A stretch of 12,355 bases of DNA from Prevotellaceae bacterium. Lineage in GTDB: Bacteria > Bacteroidota > Bacteroidia > Bacteroidales > UBA932. Every line of letters starts with the position of its first letter. Positions within the stretch are counted from its first letter, which is position 1. Location: NCBI GenBank assembly GCA_031278495.1, contig JAITKG010000108.1:1-12355 (forward strand), read 5' to 3'. The notes beneath the pieces were generated by a model. That model made no database searches. It saw only the letters and a list, made by a program, of their open reading frames with translations, and was not told the origin of the DNA. Positions 5,724 to 12,355 of the stretch are shown here, one piece after another. The translations under genes were made by a program, and so were the position numbers.

Positions 5724-5747
5724 AATCTCTGCTTGTTATTTTTAACG

Positions 5748-5755
5748 CAAATTTA
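5748..5755 (-). promoter_or_regulatory. -7 box of the antitoxin gene
   Basis: Minus-strand TAAATTTG matches TAnnTTTG, 25 bases upstream of the antitoxin ATG. A TTG within the neighbouring palindrome (minus strand 5778-5776) is 20 bases upstream and could be the -33 element. Confidence 0.55.
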
Positions 5756-5768
5756 CATGAATTATACA

Positions 5769-5782
5769 TATCTTGCAAGATA
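5769..5782. promoter_or_regulatory. 14-bp perfect palindrome, candidate operator
   Basis: TATCTTGCAAGATA is its own reverse complement. It overlaps the presumed -33 element of the antitoxin promoter and lies 18 bases before the ATG of the hybrid two-component gene on the other strand. The position is what one expects for an antitoxin autoregulation site; binding is inferred. Confidence 0.55.
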
Positions 5783-5799
5783 AATAACTTTATAGCCTT

Positions 5800-8700
5800 A
5801 TGAAAAATTACACATTATTACTTTTGAGTGGCTGCCTGCTGTTTTCCTGTACGGAAAAAGAACAGCCGCAGACAGCCCCTGTGCAGCCTGCCGGAAAGAT
5901 TATCTCCTCCGGCATCTCCAACCAGCAAATCACCTCCTTTGCCGAAGATGCGCTGGGGCATATCTGGATAGGAACAGGTCGCGGCGTGAATAAGTACGAC
6001 GCCTACGATTTCTGCCAGTATTTCTTCGACAATAACGATTCCCTGAGTTTATGCGATAACAATATCCGGCAAATCTTCAGGGACTCCCGCAACCGCCTGT
6101 GGATAGCCACCAGTAACGGTATTTGCCTCTATACCGACGAAGATAATTTCCGTACCATCCCCAACGAATCGGTTAGCCAGAATGTCATGCAAATCATGGA
6201 AGACAGCGAAGGGCGGATATTCCTGAACATGGTGATACAACTGTGCGAATACAAGCCCGACGAAAACAGGTTTGCGGTAGTCATTCCCAATTTCGATACG
6301 GAGAAAATGTGGACTAACCGCTGCTTCACCGACCAGTCGGGACACCTGTGGTCGGTGTCCGGCTTATCTGTCCGCTGTTATGCCACCGGCAATATGGAGT
6401 TAAAAGCGGTCATTCCCCTTAAACGTTTTGTACATTATGCGTTCCTGCGCGATAACGGCGAGCTGTGGCTGGCGTCGGGCAATACGGTTACGGTGTTCGA
6501 CACGAAGAGCAGCCGTTTTATAGACCTCCCCGAAGACATACGGAAACGCCCGGCATTGCCTGCGTCCATTGTCCAATCCATTCATCCCTATTCTGCGTCC
6601 TCGCTGCTGTTTAACACCTCCAGCGGTCTGTACCTTTATAACTTCGCGGAGCATACCGTTACGCACCAGTCCGAAGACGGTTTCCCTTTCCATGCGCCAA
6701 AATTCAGGATAACCGCCATGTTCACCGACTCGCAAAAGAACTTATGGATTGGCTCTGCCGACCAGGGGTATGTAACGCAGTACAGCAACAGGGAACGCTT
6801 CAACTATAACAATTACCTGCTTTCGCAAATCGGGCGCAAATCGGTAACGTCCGTAGCTGTTGACCGGGACGGTAACCTGTGGATGGTAACTTCCACCGAC
6901 GGCGTGTTTGTCTATAGCCCGGCAAGCAAAACCGTCCGCCCCATCGATACCCGGATGTTCTTCCTCGAAGAGCAGGCATTTGTGCAAAACAGGGTGTCCC
7001 GTATTTTCATCGACAGGGACAACGCCATTTGGCTGATAAGCGAAATGAGCAAAGTCATCAAATGCCGGTACGACGGCAGGCTGCGCCCCGAAAAAGCGTA
7101 CTGGCTGCCTACTACCGTATTTTGCATGGCGCAAGACCACTACGGCACGATTTACGCCGCAGGGTTCAACGAAAATATCTACACGCTGCACCAGGGGGAT
7201 ACGGCTTTCCGGGCGAAGCCGCTCTATGCGCCCACCTACGTGTTTACGTCGGGACTGCTGACGCTGTCTACCGGCGAGGTATTGGCGGCGTCGTTTGCGC
7301 AAAACCTGTGCCTCCTCAATCCCGTGTCCTGCACCATGCAGAGCATCCCTATCCTTGACAGCATCCGGCAGTCGGAGTTTATCCCCGTCACGCTCTATGA
7401 AGACTCCGCCGGCGACGTATGGATAGGCACACTGGCTAACGGGCTGTTCCGTTACTCGCCCGCCAAACGGGAAATACAAGCCATGCCCGGCATCGCCTGC
7501 CCGGACGTTTCCGCTGTGGAAGAAGACACGCAGGGCAATGTGTGGGTATCTACCCTCTATGGGCTGAGCAAGTACGACCGCGCCGCCGGCAAGTTCACGA
7601 ATTACTACGCCAACAACGGCATCGGCGGAAACCAGTTCAACGAACGCAGTTCCTGCCGCCTGCCCGACGGTACGCTTGTCTTCGGCGGCACGCACGGACT
7701 GACGTGTTTCAACCCGGTGGAAAAAACTTACAAACGCCATACCCCGCTGCTGTTCGAGAACCTGAAAATACACAACCGCCTTGCCAACCCGTCGCCCAAC
7801 GGCTGCATCGACCGGCATCTTTCCTACAGCCCCGACATCCGGCTGCGGCACGACCAGAACAGTTTTATCATCTCTTTCGCCGCACTGGATTACTACGAAC
7901 ATGAACGGGTGCGCTATTACTACATGATGGAAGGCTTCGACAAACTGTGGATTGACGCCAACTACCGCCACGACGCCTACTATTCCAACCTGCCGGCGGG
8001 ACGCTATACCTTCAGGGTGAAAACGACCAGCAACGACGAAACTATTGAAAACGCAGAAAACGCCATTACCGTCATTGTGTCGCCCGCGCCTTGGCGCAGC
8101 GGATGGGCTTATAGCCTGTATGCCCTGCTGGCGGCGGTATTGATTGGCGCGTTCATAAAGACTTGGCGGCGTATCCGCGCCAGCCGGAAAACCGCCATGC
8201 AAGCGCGGCGGGAGCAGGAACAGGAGCAGTGGATAAATAAAATGAACATGAGTTTTTTTGCCAACATCTCGCACGAGTTCCGCGCGCCGCTTACGATGAT
8301 TTTGGGACCCATTAACCAGTTGTGTGACGACGCCGGCATCACCGGCGAACACAAGCAACTGCTTCAGATTGTCCAACGCAGCGTCAGCCGGATGCTGGAG
8401 TTAGTGAACCAACTGCTGGACTTCAACAAGCTGGAGAACGATACCCTGAAACTGTGCGTGCGGCGCATGGACATCACCACGACGCTGGCGCGGAAAATAG
8501 ATATCTTCCGCTTTAACGCCCGTAACAGAAACATCACGCTATCGACCGATGGGTTGGAAAATAGCTTCACGATGTGGCTTGACAGCGATAAACTCGAAAA
8601 AATAACCGGCAACCTCCTTGTGAACGCCTTAAAGTTTACCGGCGACGGCGGGCAAATATCCGTTGCTTTTGAGGTGGTGAGCCGCAGGAAAGCAATGGAA

Positions 8701-9846
8701 CTCTTTCCCCTGACCGACAAGGACGCCGGCACGGAATATGTGAAAATCTCCGTAAGCGACACCGGTAGCGGCATCCCCAAAGACAAGCTGGAAAAAATCT
8801 TTGAACGCTACTTTCAGGTAGAGAACCAGCAGCAAAGCGGCTACAACTGGGGTATAGGCATCGGGCTATATTATGCCCGCCGCCTTGCCGAAATACATCA
8901 CGGCTACATCAAAGCCGCCAACCGCCCCGAAGGCGGCGCAGTGTTCAGCTTTATCCTCCCCGCCAACGACGACGCCTACACCGCCGAAGAGCGCGAACGC
9001 ACCGCCGAACATCATGAGGCTTTTCCGCTGCCCGCCGGCGAGCAATACCAGCCGCCCGCGAAAGAACCGCCGGCAAAAGAACCTTACAGGCTGCTCGTGG
9101 TGGACGACGACGCGGAGGTAGCCTACTACCTGCAAACCATCCTGTCGCCCTATTACCAAATCACCGTCTGCTTTAATGCCGACGACGCATTCAGGTGCAT
9201 CAAAGAATACCTGCCCGATCTGGTGCTAAGCGACGTGGTGATGCCGCATGTCAGCGGCTACGAGTTGTGCCGGAAGATAAAGGAAGACCTGCAATCATGC
9301 CATATCCCCGTGATACTGCTCACGGCGAAAGTCACCATAAAAAATCAGGTAGAAGGACTGGATACCGGCGCCGACGCCTATGTGACCAAACCCTTCGACA
9401 CGGCTTACCTGTTGGCGTTAATCAAGTCGCAGCTCAAGAACCGCGAGCATGTCCGCAGCCTGCTGGGACGTACCACCAAAACCGACAAAATAGAGAAGAA
9501 CATCCTTTCGCCGAAAGACAATGTCTTTATGACGAACCTGTACCAACTGATGGAAAACGAACTGTCGAATACCGAACTTAATATTTTCCGCATGACCAAA
9601 GCGCTGAAGATGTCGCGCACGAAACTCTACTACAAAGTAAAGGTGTTGACAGGCAAAACCCCCAATGTATTTTTCAAGACCTACAAACTCAACCGCGCAG
9701 CGGAACTCCTGTTGGAAGGCAAGTACCGGATATCGGAAATAGCCGACCTGTGCGGATTTGGCACATTGTCGCACTTCTCCGCCAGCTTCAAAAAGCAGTT
9801 CGGCGTAGCGCCAAATGAGTATGCGGAAAAGGAGAATATTAACTAA
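5800..9846 (+). CDS. Hybrid two-component system sensor/regulator
   Basis: One chain of 1348 residues combining sensor, kinase and DNA-binding regulator, as in Bacteroidota regulators of glycan use. Order: lipoprotein-like signal (LLSGC at 8-12, a second LFSC at 14-17); about 14 propeller repeats (35-680) of the D..G.LWIGT..GL..YD type, enough for two seven-bladed propellers; a Y_Y_Y domain (about 685-755); one membrane helix (769-789); a HisKA H-box FFANISHEFRAPLTM with H825; an ATPase domain with N942, DTGSGIP (987-993) and GIGIGL (1018-1023); a Pro/Glu linker with a PPAKE duplication; a receiver with DDD (1102-1104), D1145 and K1197; and an AraC domain with two HTH units (about 1262-1282 and 1309-1335). 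All key catalytic residues are present. No SusC/SusD pair or glycoside hydrolase is in the window, so the ligand is unknown. Confidence 0.95.
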   Translation: MKNYTLLLLSGCLLFSCTEKEQPQTAPVQPAGKIISSGISNQQITSFAEDALGHIWIGTGRGVNKYDAYDFCQYFFDNNDSLSLCDNNIRQIFRDSRNRLWIATSNGICLYTDEDNFRTIPNESVSQNVMQIMEDSEGRIFLNMVIQLCEYKPDENRFAVVIPNFDTEKMWTNRCFTDQSGHLWSVSGLSVRCYATGNMELKAVIPLKRFVHYAFLRDNGELWLASGNTVTVFDTKSSRFIDLPEDIRKRPALPASIVQSIHPYSASSLLFNTSSGLYLYNFAEHTVTHQSEDGFPFHAPKFRITAMFTDSQKNLWIGSADQGYVTQYSNRERFNYNNYLLSQIGRKSVTSVAVDRDGNLWMVTSTDGVFVYSPASKTVRPIDTRMFFLEEQAFVQNRVSRIFIDRDNAIWLISEMSKVIKCRYDGRLRPEKAYWLPTTVFCMAQDHYGTIYAAGFNENIYTLHQGDTAFRAKPLYAPTYVFTSGLLTLSTGEVLAASFAQNLCLLNPVSCTMQSIPILDSIRQSEFIPVTLYEDSAGDVWIGTLANGLFRYSPAKREIQAMPGIACPDVSAVEEDTQGNVWVSTLYGLSKYDRAAGKFTNYYANNGIGGNQFNERSSCRLPDGTLVFGGTHGLTCFNPVEKTYKRHTPLLFENLKIHNRLANPSPNGCIDRHLSYSPDIRLRHDQNSFIISFAALDYYEHERVRYYYMMEGFDKLWIDANYRHDAYYSNLPAGRYTFRVKTTSNDETIENAENAITVIVSPAPWRSGWAYSLYALLAAVLIGAFIKTWRRIRASRKTAMQARREQEQEQWINKMNMSFFANISHEFRAPLTMILGPINQLCDDAGITGEHKQLLQIVQRSVSRMLELVNQLLDFNKLENDTLKLCVRRMDITTTLARKIDIFRFNARNRNITLSTDGLENSFTMWLDSDKLEKITGNLLVNALKFTGDGGQISVAFEVVSRRKAMELFPLTDKDAGTEYVKISVSDTGSGIPKDKLEKIFERYFQVENQQQSGYNWGIGIGLYYARRLAEIHHGYIKAANRPEGGAVFSFILPANDDAYTAEERERTAEHHEAFPLPAGEQYQPPAKEPPAKEPYRLLVVDDDAEVAYYLQTILSPYYQITVCFNADDAFRCIKEYLPDLVLSDVVMPHVSGYELCRKIKEDLQSCHIPVILLTAKVTIKNQVEGLDTGADAYVTKPFDTAYLLALIKSQLKNREHVRSLLGRTTKTDKIEKNILSPKDNVFMTNLYQLMENELSNTELNIFRMTKALKMSRTKLYYKVKVLTGKTPNVFFKTYKLNRAAELLLEGKYRISEIADLCGFGTLSHFSASFKKQFGVAPNEYAEKENIN

Positions 9847-9899
9847 CGGTAATCCATTTACAATTACACGCAGCATCGCGCACTCACGAAAATTGCTTA

Positions 9900-9934
9900 T
9901 GACAGGGAAGTGGGGAAATTTCCGCGTCCCTCAT
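9900..9934 (+). terminator. Imperfect hairpin downstream of the hybrid regulator
   Basis: AGGGA (9904-9908) pairs with TCCCT (9927-9931), outer ATG/CAT bases extend it with a bulge, and GGAAATTTCC (9914-9923) in the middle is a 10-bp palindrome. It lies 53 bases past the stop codon with no neat T-run directly after, so it is only a candidate transcript end. The rest of 9847-10129 is AT-rich with no gene visible. Confidence 0.35.
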
Positions 9935-10031
9935 GTGATTTTAAAAATGTTCATGCGAATAATGAAGTAAACGAGCAATAAAATGACACCGATGGAAAAA
10001 CAAGCAATAAACTTTTGTAAACCAAACGCTG

Positions 10032-10060
10032 TTTTCTGTTATTTTGTTAAATACAGAAAA
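10032..10060. repeat. Inverted repeat TTTTCTGT / ACAGAAAA upstream of the AbiE module
   Basis: Perfect 8-bp arms (10032-10039 and 10053-10060) around a 13-base AT-rich centre, about 70 bases upstream of the antitoxin ATG. It could be a second repressor site or chance in AT-rich DNA. Confidence 0.4.
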
Positions 10061-10080
10061 ATATGGGAAAAATAATTTTT

Positions 10081-10111
10081 TTGTCGAAAAAAAAGTGTAT
10101 TTTTGCGACAA
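10081..10111. promoter_or_regulatory. Inverted repeat over the AbiE promoter, candidate operator
   Basis: TTGTCG (10081-10086) and CGACAA (10106-10111) are inverted; extending into the adjacent A and T runs gives 12-bp arms with one mismatch. The repeat encloses a TATTTTTG -7 box (10098-10105). AbiEi-type antitoxins are known to repress their own operons by binding inverted repeats at the promoter, so this is a plausible autoregulatory site. Confidence 0.5.
10098..10105 (+). promoter_or_regulatory. -7 box of the AbiE module
   Basis: TATTTTTG matches TAnnTTTG, 24 bases upstream of the ATG at 10130. No good -33 TTTG at 18-21 bases; the only nearby one is 14 bases away. Confidence 0.5.
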
Positions 10112-10129
10112 AATAAATTACAAACAGAT

Positions 10130-10735
10130 ATGAAAAGTATTGATGATAAAATAATTGATAATATTAAAAAATGCGGGAGGGGTAAAGGCTATTTTTCATC
10201 TGATTTTGCCTCTTACGGAGAGACAAAATCTGTGTCCAAAGCATTAGAGCGTTTGGTAAAATCACAAATACTTTTACGATTGTCGCGGGGTTTTTATTAT
10301 TATCCGAAAATAGACAAAAAATTGGGATTAGGTATCCTGTATCCTTCACTGGAAGAAATAGCCCAAAGTATAGCCCAGCGCGATAAGGCGCGTATTGTCC
10401 CGACCGGTCTTTACGCACTTAATCGTTTGGGGCTTTCCACGCAAGTGCCAACGAATTTTGTTTATTTTACGGATGGTTCTGCGCGTAAGGTTAAAATTGG
10501 CAACGGAAAAGAAATTTTGTTTAAGCATACTGTTCCAAAAAATTTGGCTTTTCAAAACGATTTAGCCATGCTAATCGTATTTGCATTAAAGGAAATAACG
10601 AAAGAAAAAGTCATGCAGGAACATTTGGACAGGATAAAATTTTTGTTGCAAAAACAACCTAAAAAGCAAATAATGGACGACGCTAAACTGATGCCGGCAT
10701 GGATAAAATCTATAATCATGAAACTGTATGAATAA
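10130..10735 (+). CDS. AbiEi-like (DUF6088 type) antitoxin
   Basis: A 201-residue protein with a winged-helix N-terminal part (about 1-60: a helical start, then GRGKGYFSSDF, SVSKALERLVKSQILLRLSRG and FYYYP), followed by a conserved core (PTGLYALNRLGLSTQVPTNF, ILFKHTVPKNLAF). This is the layout of the antitoxin in AbiE-type, type IV toxin-antitoxin systems, which represses its own operon and counters the toxin without forming a stable complex. The frame is open a little further upstream, but the ATG at 10130 is preferred because the -7 box overlaps the alternative start. Its stop overlaps the toxin start by 8 bases, implying coupled translation. Base composition is clearly more AT-rich than aroA or the hybrid regulator, suggesting acquisition by transfer. 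Confidence 0.8.
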   Translation: MKSIDDKIIDNIKKCGRGKGYFSSDFASYGETKSVSKALERLVKSQILLRLSRGFYYYPKIDKKLGLGILYPSLEEIAQSIAQRDKARIVPTGLYALNRLGLSTQVPTNFVYFTDGSARKVKIGNGKEILFKHTVPKNLAFQNDLAMLIVFALKEITKEKVMQEHLDRIKFLLQKQPKKQIMDDAKLMPAWIKSIIMKLYE

Positions 10736-11726
10736 TTTTTTCAACCTTACAAACGAACAGCAAATAACCCTCATCAAGCAAACAGCCGATAAAATCAGCC
10801 TTCCGCTGCAAGCAATAGAAAAAGATTTATGGGTAACAAGTATTTTACAAATTGTATTTTTGTTGCCGCTTGCAGATAAGTTGGTTTTCAAAGGCGGCAC
10901 TTCGTTAGGCAAAATTTGGTGTTTGATTGAGCGTTTTAGCGAAGATATTGACTTAGCCATTGACAGGAAACAATTTGATTTGGAAGGCGATTTAACAATA
11001 AAACAAATCAAAAAACTACGAAAGCAAGCCTCTATTTTTGTTAAAAACGATTTTTACAATGCCTTGCAAAACGCGGTGAATAAGTATAGCATAAAAAATT
11101 TATGTACAATAATACCCGAGCAGGACGGCGAAGGATATAAAACCTATCCGGAGCCGCGAAAAATTTTTGTGCAATATAAATCGCTGTTTGATAATTTGGA
11201 TTACTTACCATCAGAAATTGTATTGGAAATCGGTGCAAGATCGTTGATTGAGCCGACTGCTACCGGAAATGTGAAGAGCTTTATTGCCGCGCATTTTGAT
11301 TTTGATACCTCATTTGTCAATACGCCTATTATTACAGCCGTTCCTGAAAAAACATTTTTGGAAAAAGCATTTCTCTTGCACGAAATTTTTACAGGCAATG
11401 GCGACAAGTCTGCTGACCGTAAATCAAGGCATTTGTACGATTTGGAAAAAATGATGGACAAAGATTTTGCAAAAAGCGCTATTTCCGGCAATGAACTCTG
11501 GCAGGCAATTCATCACCATAGAGAAGTTTTTACTCGCGTCAATGGCGTGGATTACACACAAGATATTCGTAAAAATATTGTCCTGATTCCCCCGCCGCAA
11601 GTGCTTGATGATTGGAAACAGGACTATAAAAAAATGCAAAGCACAATGATTTACGGTACTTCTCTGACTTTTGACGAACTGCTAACGAGAATGGAAGCGT
11701 TACAAAAAAGATTTAGAAATGTATAA
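10728..11726 (+). CDS. AbiEii-like nucleotidyltransferase toxin
   Basis: A 332-residue protein of the AbiEii/AbiGii nucleotidyltransferase family. Visible family motifs: FKGGTSLGK (54-62), the FSEDIDLAI metal-binding pair (D73 and D75), EKTFLEKAFLLH (207-218) and RHLYDLEKM (234-242). Toxins of this family add nucleotides to cellular targets (tRNA in studied relatives), stopping growth; some AbiE systems protect against phage. All four motifs are present, so the enzyme looks intact, and length is in the usual range. The gene starts within the antitoxin's last codons. It is convergent with the DnaA-like gene, with 29 bases between the stops and no strong terminator. Confidence 0.85.
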   Translation: MNNFFNLTNEQQITLIKQTADKISLPLQAIEKDLWVTSILQIVFLLPLADKLVFKGGTSLGKIWCLIERFSEDIDLAIDRKQFDLEGDLTIKQIKKLRKQASIFVKNDFYNALQNAVNKYSIKNLCTIIPEQDGEGYKTYPEPRKIFVQYKSLFDNLDYLPSEIVLEIGARSLIEPTATGNVKSFIAAHFDFDTSFVNTPIITAVPEKTFLEKAFLLHEIFTGNGDKSADRKSRHLYDLEKMMDKDFAKSAISGNELWQAIHHHREVFTRVNGVDYTQDIRKNIVLIPPPQVLDDWKQDYKKMQSTMIYGTSLTFDELLTRMEALQKRFRNV

Positions 11727-11755
11727 TAAAAGGATTATAAAATTTTGTTTTCCTG

Positions 11756-12118
11756 TTACTTTTCATCTTTTATGCTGCTACTTGAATCTATATATACCCC
11801 GATGCGTTTACTCACTTCATCGTAATTTTTCCTGAAATACCGGTTCGTTACTAACAAGGCTTGCGCTTGCCGGAGTGCATTTAATACCGTCCCCCGTTGC
11901 CGCCGGTTGATACAGGTTGCTATTTCAGTGGTGGCAAAACCATATTGCATTTTTAACAAATAGGCGCACGCATGCCGGGCAAACAGCGGTTGTATTTTCC
12001 GCGAAGCGCTCAACAACGCTTCCACTGTTATCCCGAACACTTCGGCGCACTGCTGCATCATCATGCCGGCGGCAGAATCGCGTAATATTTCCGGAATAGC
12101 GCAACAGGATGGCAGCAT
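11756..12118 (-). CDS. Stand-alone DnaA domain-IV-like DNA-binding protein
   Basis: The 120-residue product aligns by eye with only the C-terminal DNA-binding domain of the replication initiator DnaA: FGITVEALLSASRKIQPLFA, then ACAYLLKMQYGFATTEIA, then NRRQRGTVLNALRQAQALL. The AAA+ ATPase is absent. The DnaA signature GGRDHTTVLHA is replaced by NRRQRGTVLNA: the Thr-Val-Leu core is kept, but the Asp-His pair that contacts DnaA boxes is not, so its target sequence has probably changed. Short proteins of this kind occur in phages and mobile elements. The first ATG (12118) is 7 bases after the preceding stop and is used here; Met 19-21 are alternative starts. The C-terminus is Ser-rich. Confidence 0.6.
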   Translation of the reverse strand: MLPSCCAIPEILRDSAAGMMMQQCAEVFGITVEALLSASRKIQPLFARHACAYLLKMQYGFATTEIATCINRRQRGTVLNALRQAQALLVTNRYFRKNYDEVSKRIGVYIDSSSSIKDEK

Positions 12119-12125
12119 ACCGGCG

Positions 12126-12293
12126 TTATTGTTTGCAAAAACAAATACTCATGCCGATGCCGGCTACTACCAGCGTCCATGCGAAATGATACTGTCCCGC
12201 ATGGTGTTTGTAAATCCCGAAGAGATGGAAATCAACGGAAGCATTTTTGTTCCATTGGTGATGCAATGAGACGCTGTTAAATCGTGTGTTCAT
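12126..12293 (-). CDS. 55-residue protein of unknown function
   Basis: A short frame from ATG 12293-12291 to TAA 12128-12126. It begins MNTRFNSVSLHHQWNKN, continues with DFHLFGIYKHHAGQYHF, and ends in a hydrophobic stretch TLVVAGIGMSICF and CKQ. I do not recognise the family. The strongest evidence that it is real is context: the start codon overlaps the preceding stop (ATGA), and the next gene starts 7 bases after its stop, an operon-like arrangement. The hydrophobic stretch near the end could associate with the membrane. Confidence 0.55.
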   Translation of the reverse strand: MNTRFNSVSLHHQWNKNASVDFHLFGIYKHHAGQYHFAWTLVVAGIGMSICFCKQ

Positions 12294-12355
12294 TTTGGTG
12301 ATTTTCTATAAGAGTTGTTTTCAAATGGTATCCGGTCAAACATTTCTTCAAAGCG
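12290..12355 (-). CDS. 3' end of an unidentified upstream operon gene
   Basis: The last 21 codons of a minus-strand gene that enters from the right edge, reading RFEEMFDRIPFENNSYRKSP plus Lys, stop TGA at 12292-12290. The stop shares four bases with the next ATG, which suggests translational coupling. No function can be assigned from the fragment. Confidence 0.45.
   Translation of the reverse strand, partial: RFEEMFDRIPFENNSYRKSPK

Noticed and set aside
6742..8376. Long open frame (544 codons) on the minus strand
   Set aside because: It is wholly antisense to the hybrid regulator, whose domains are unmistakable; high third-position GC leaves the antisense frame open.
12063..12269. Plus-strand frame of 68 codons near the right edge
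   Set aside because: Antisense to the DnaA-like gene and the 55-residue gene, which show operon-like coupling and are better supported.

Overview
The window looks like a chromosomal segment of a Bacteroidota bacterium, most likely order Bacteroidales. Three things point there. Several genes are preceded by the Bacteroidota -7 box TAnnTTTG (for example TATCTTTG upstream of plsY, and TTTG-N18-TATCTTTG at 4362-4391). There is a full hybrid two-component system (sensor, kinase, receiver and AraC regulator in one chain), which is typical of that phylum. The dacA, plsY, aroA and aroC proteins fit it. Family or genus cannot be fixed from the sequence alone.

Layout. 1-165 is the 3' end of an unidentified gene. 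269-2646 holds a minus-strand aroA-aroC pair for the last two steps of the shikimate pathway, separated only by repeat DNA (16 copies of the heptamer AGTT(G/A)AA). Diverging from aroA is dacA (cyclic di-AMP synthase, 2773-3561), convergent with plsY (phospholipid acyltransferase, 3579-4274). 4275-5385 contains no convincing intact gene. It is an island of repeats: a strong promoter, a pentanucleotide array of 14 AGCAC units inside a stop-interrupted small reading frame, a perfect 34-bp palindrome, and a cluster of dispersed inverted and tandem repeats.

5386-5723 is a minus-strand toxin-antitoxin locus. The antitoxin is intact, but the toxin has lost its middle: an N-terminal 33-codon piece is followed, in another frame, by a recognisable C-terminal piece. 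A perfect 14-bp palindrome lies upstream of the antitoxin, at its likely promoter. 5800-9846 is a 1348-residue hybrid two-component system protein (propeller sensor, Y_Y_Y, histidine kinase, receiver, AraC regulator) with no SusC/SusD or polysaccharide-degradation gene in view.

10130-11726 is an AT-rich, two-gene AbiE-type (type IV) toxin-antitoxin module with an inverted repeat over its promoter. On the right edge, on the minus strand, is a tightly packed operon: the tail of an unknown gene, a 55-residue protein, and a stand-alone DnaA domain-IV-like protein. It is probably part of a mobile element or phage-derived region that continues past the window.

Housekeeping genes on the left (shikimate pathway, c-di-AMP, phospholipid synthesis) thus give way to an accessory, repeat-rich and defence/addiction-rich region on the right. 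All family assignments come from reading motifs; no database search was run.
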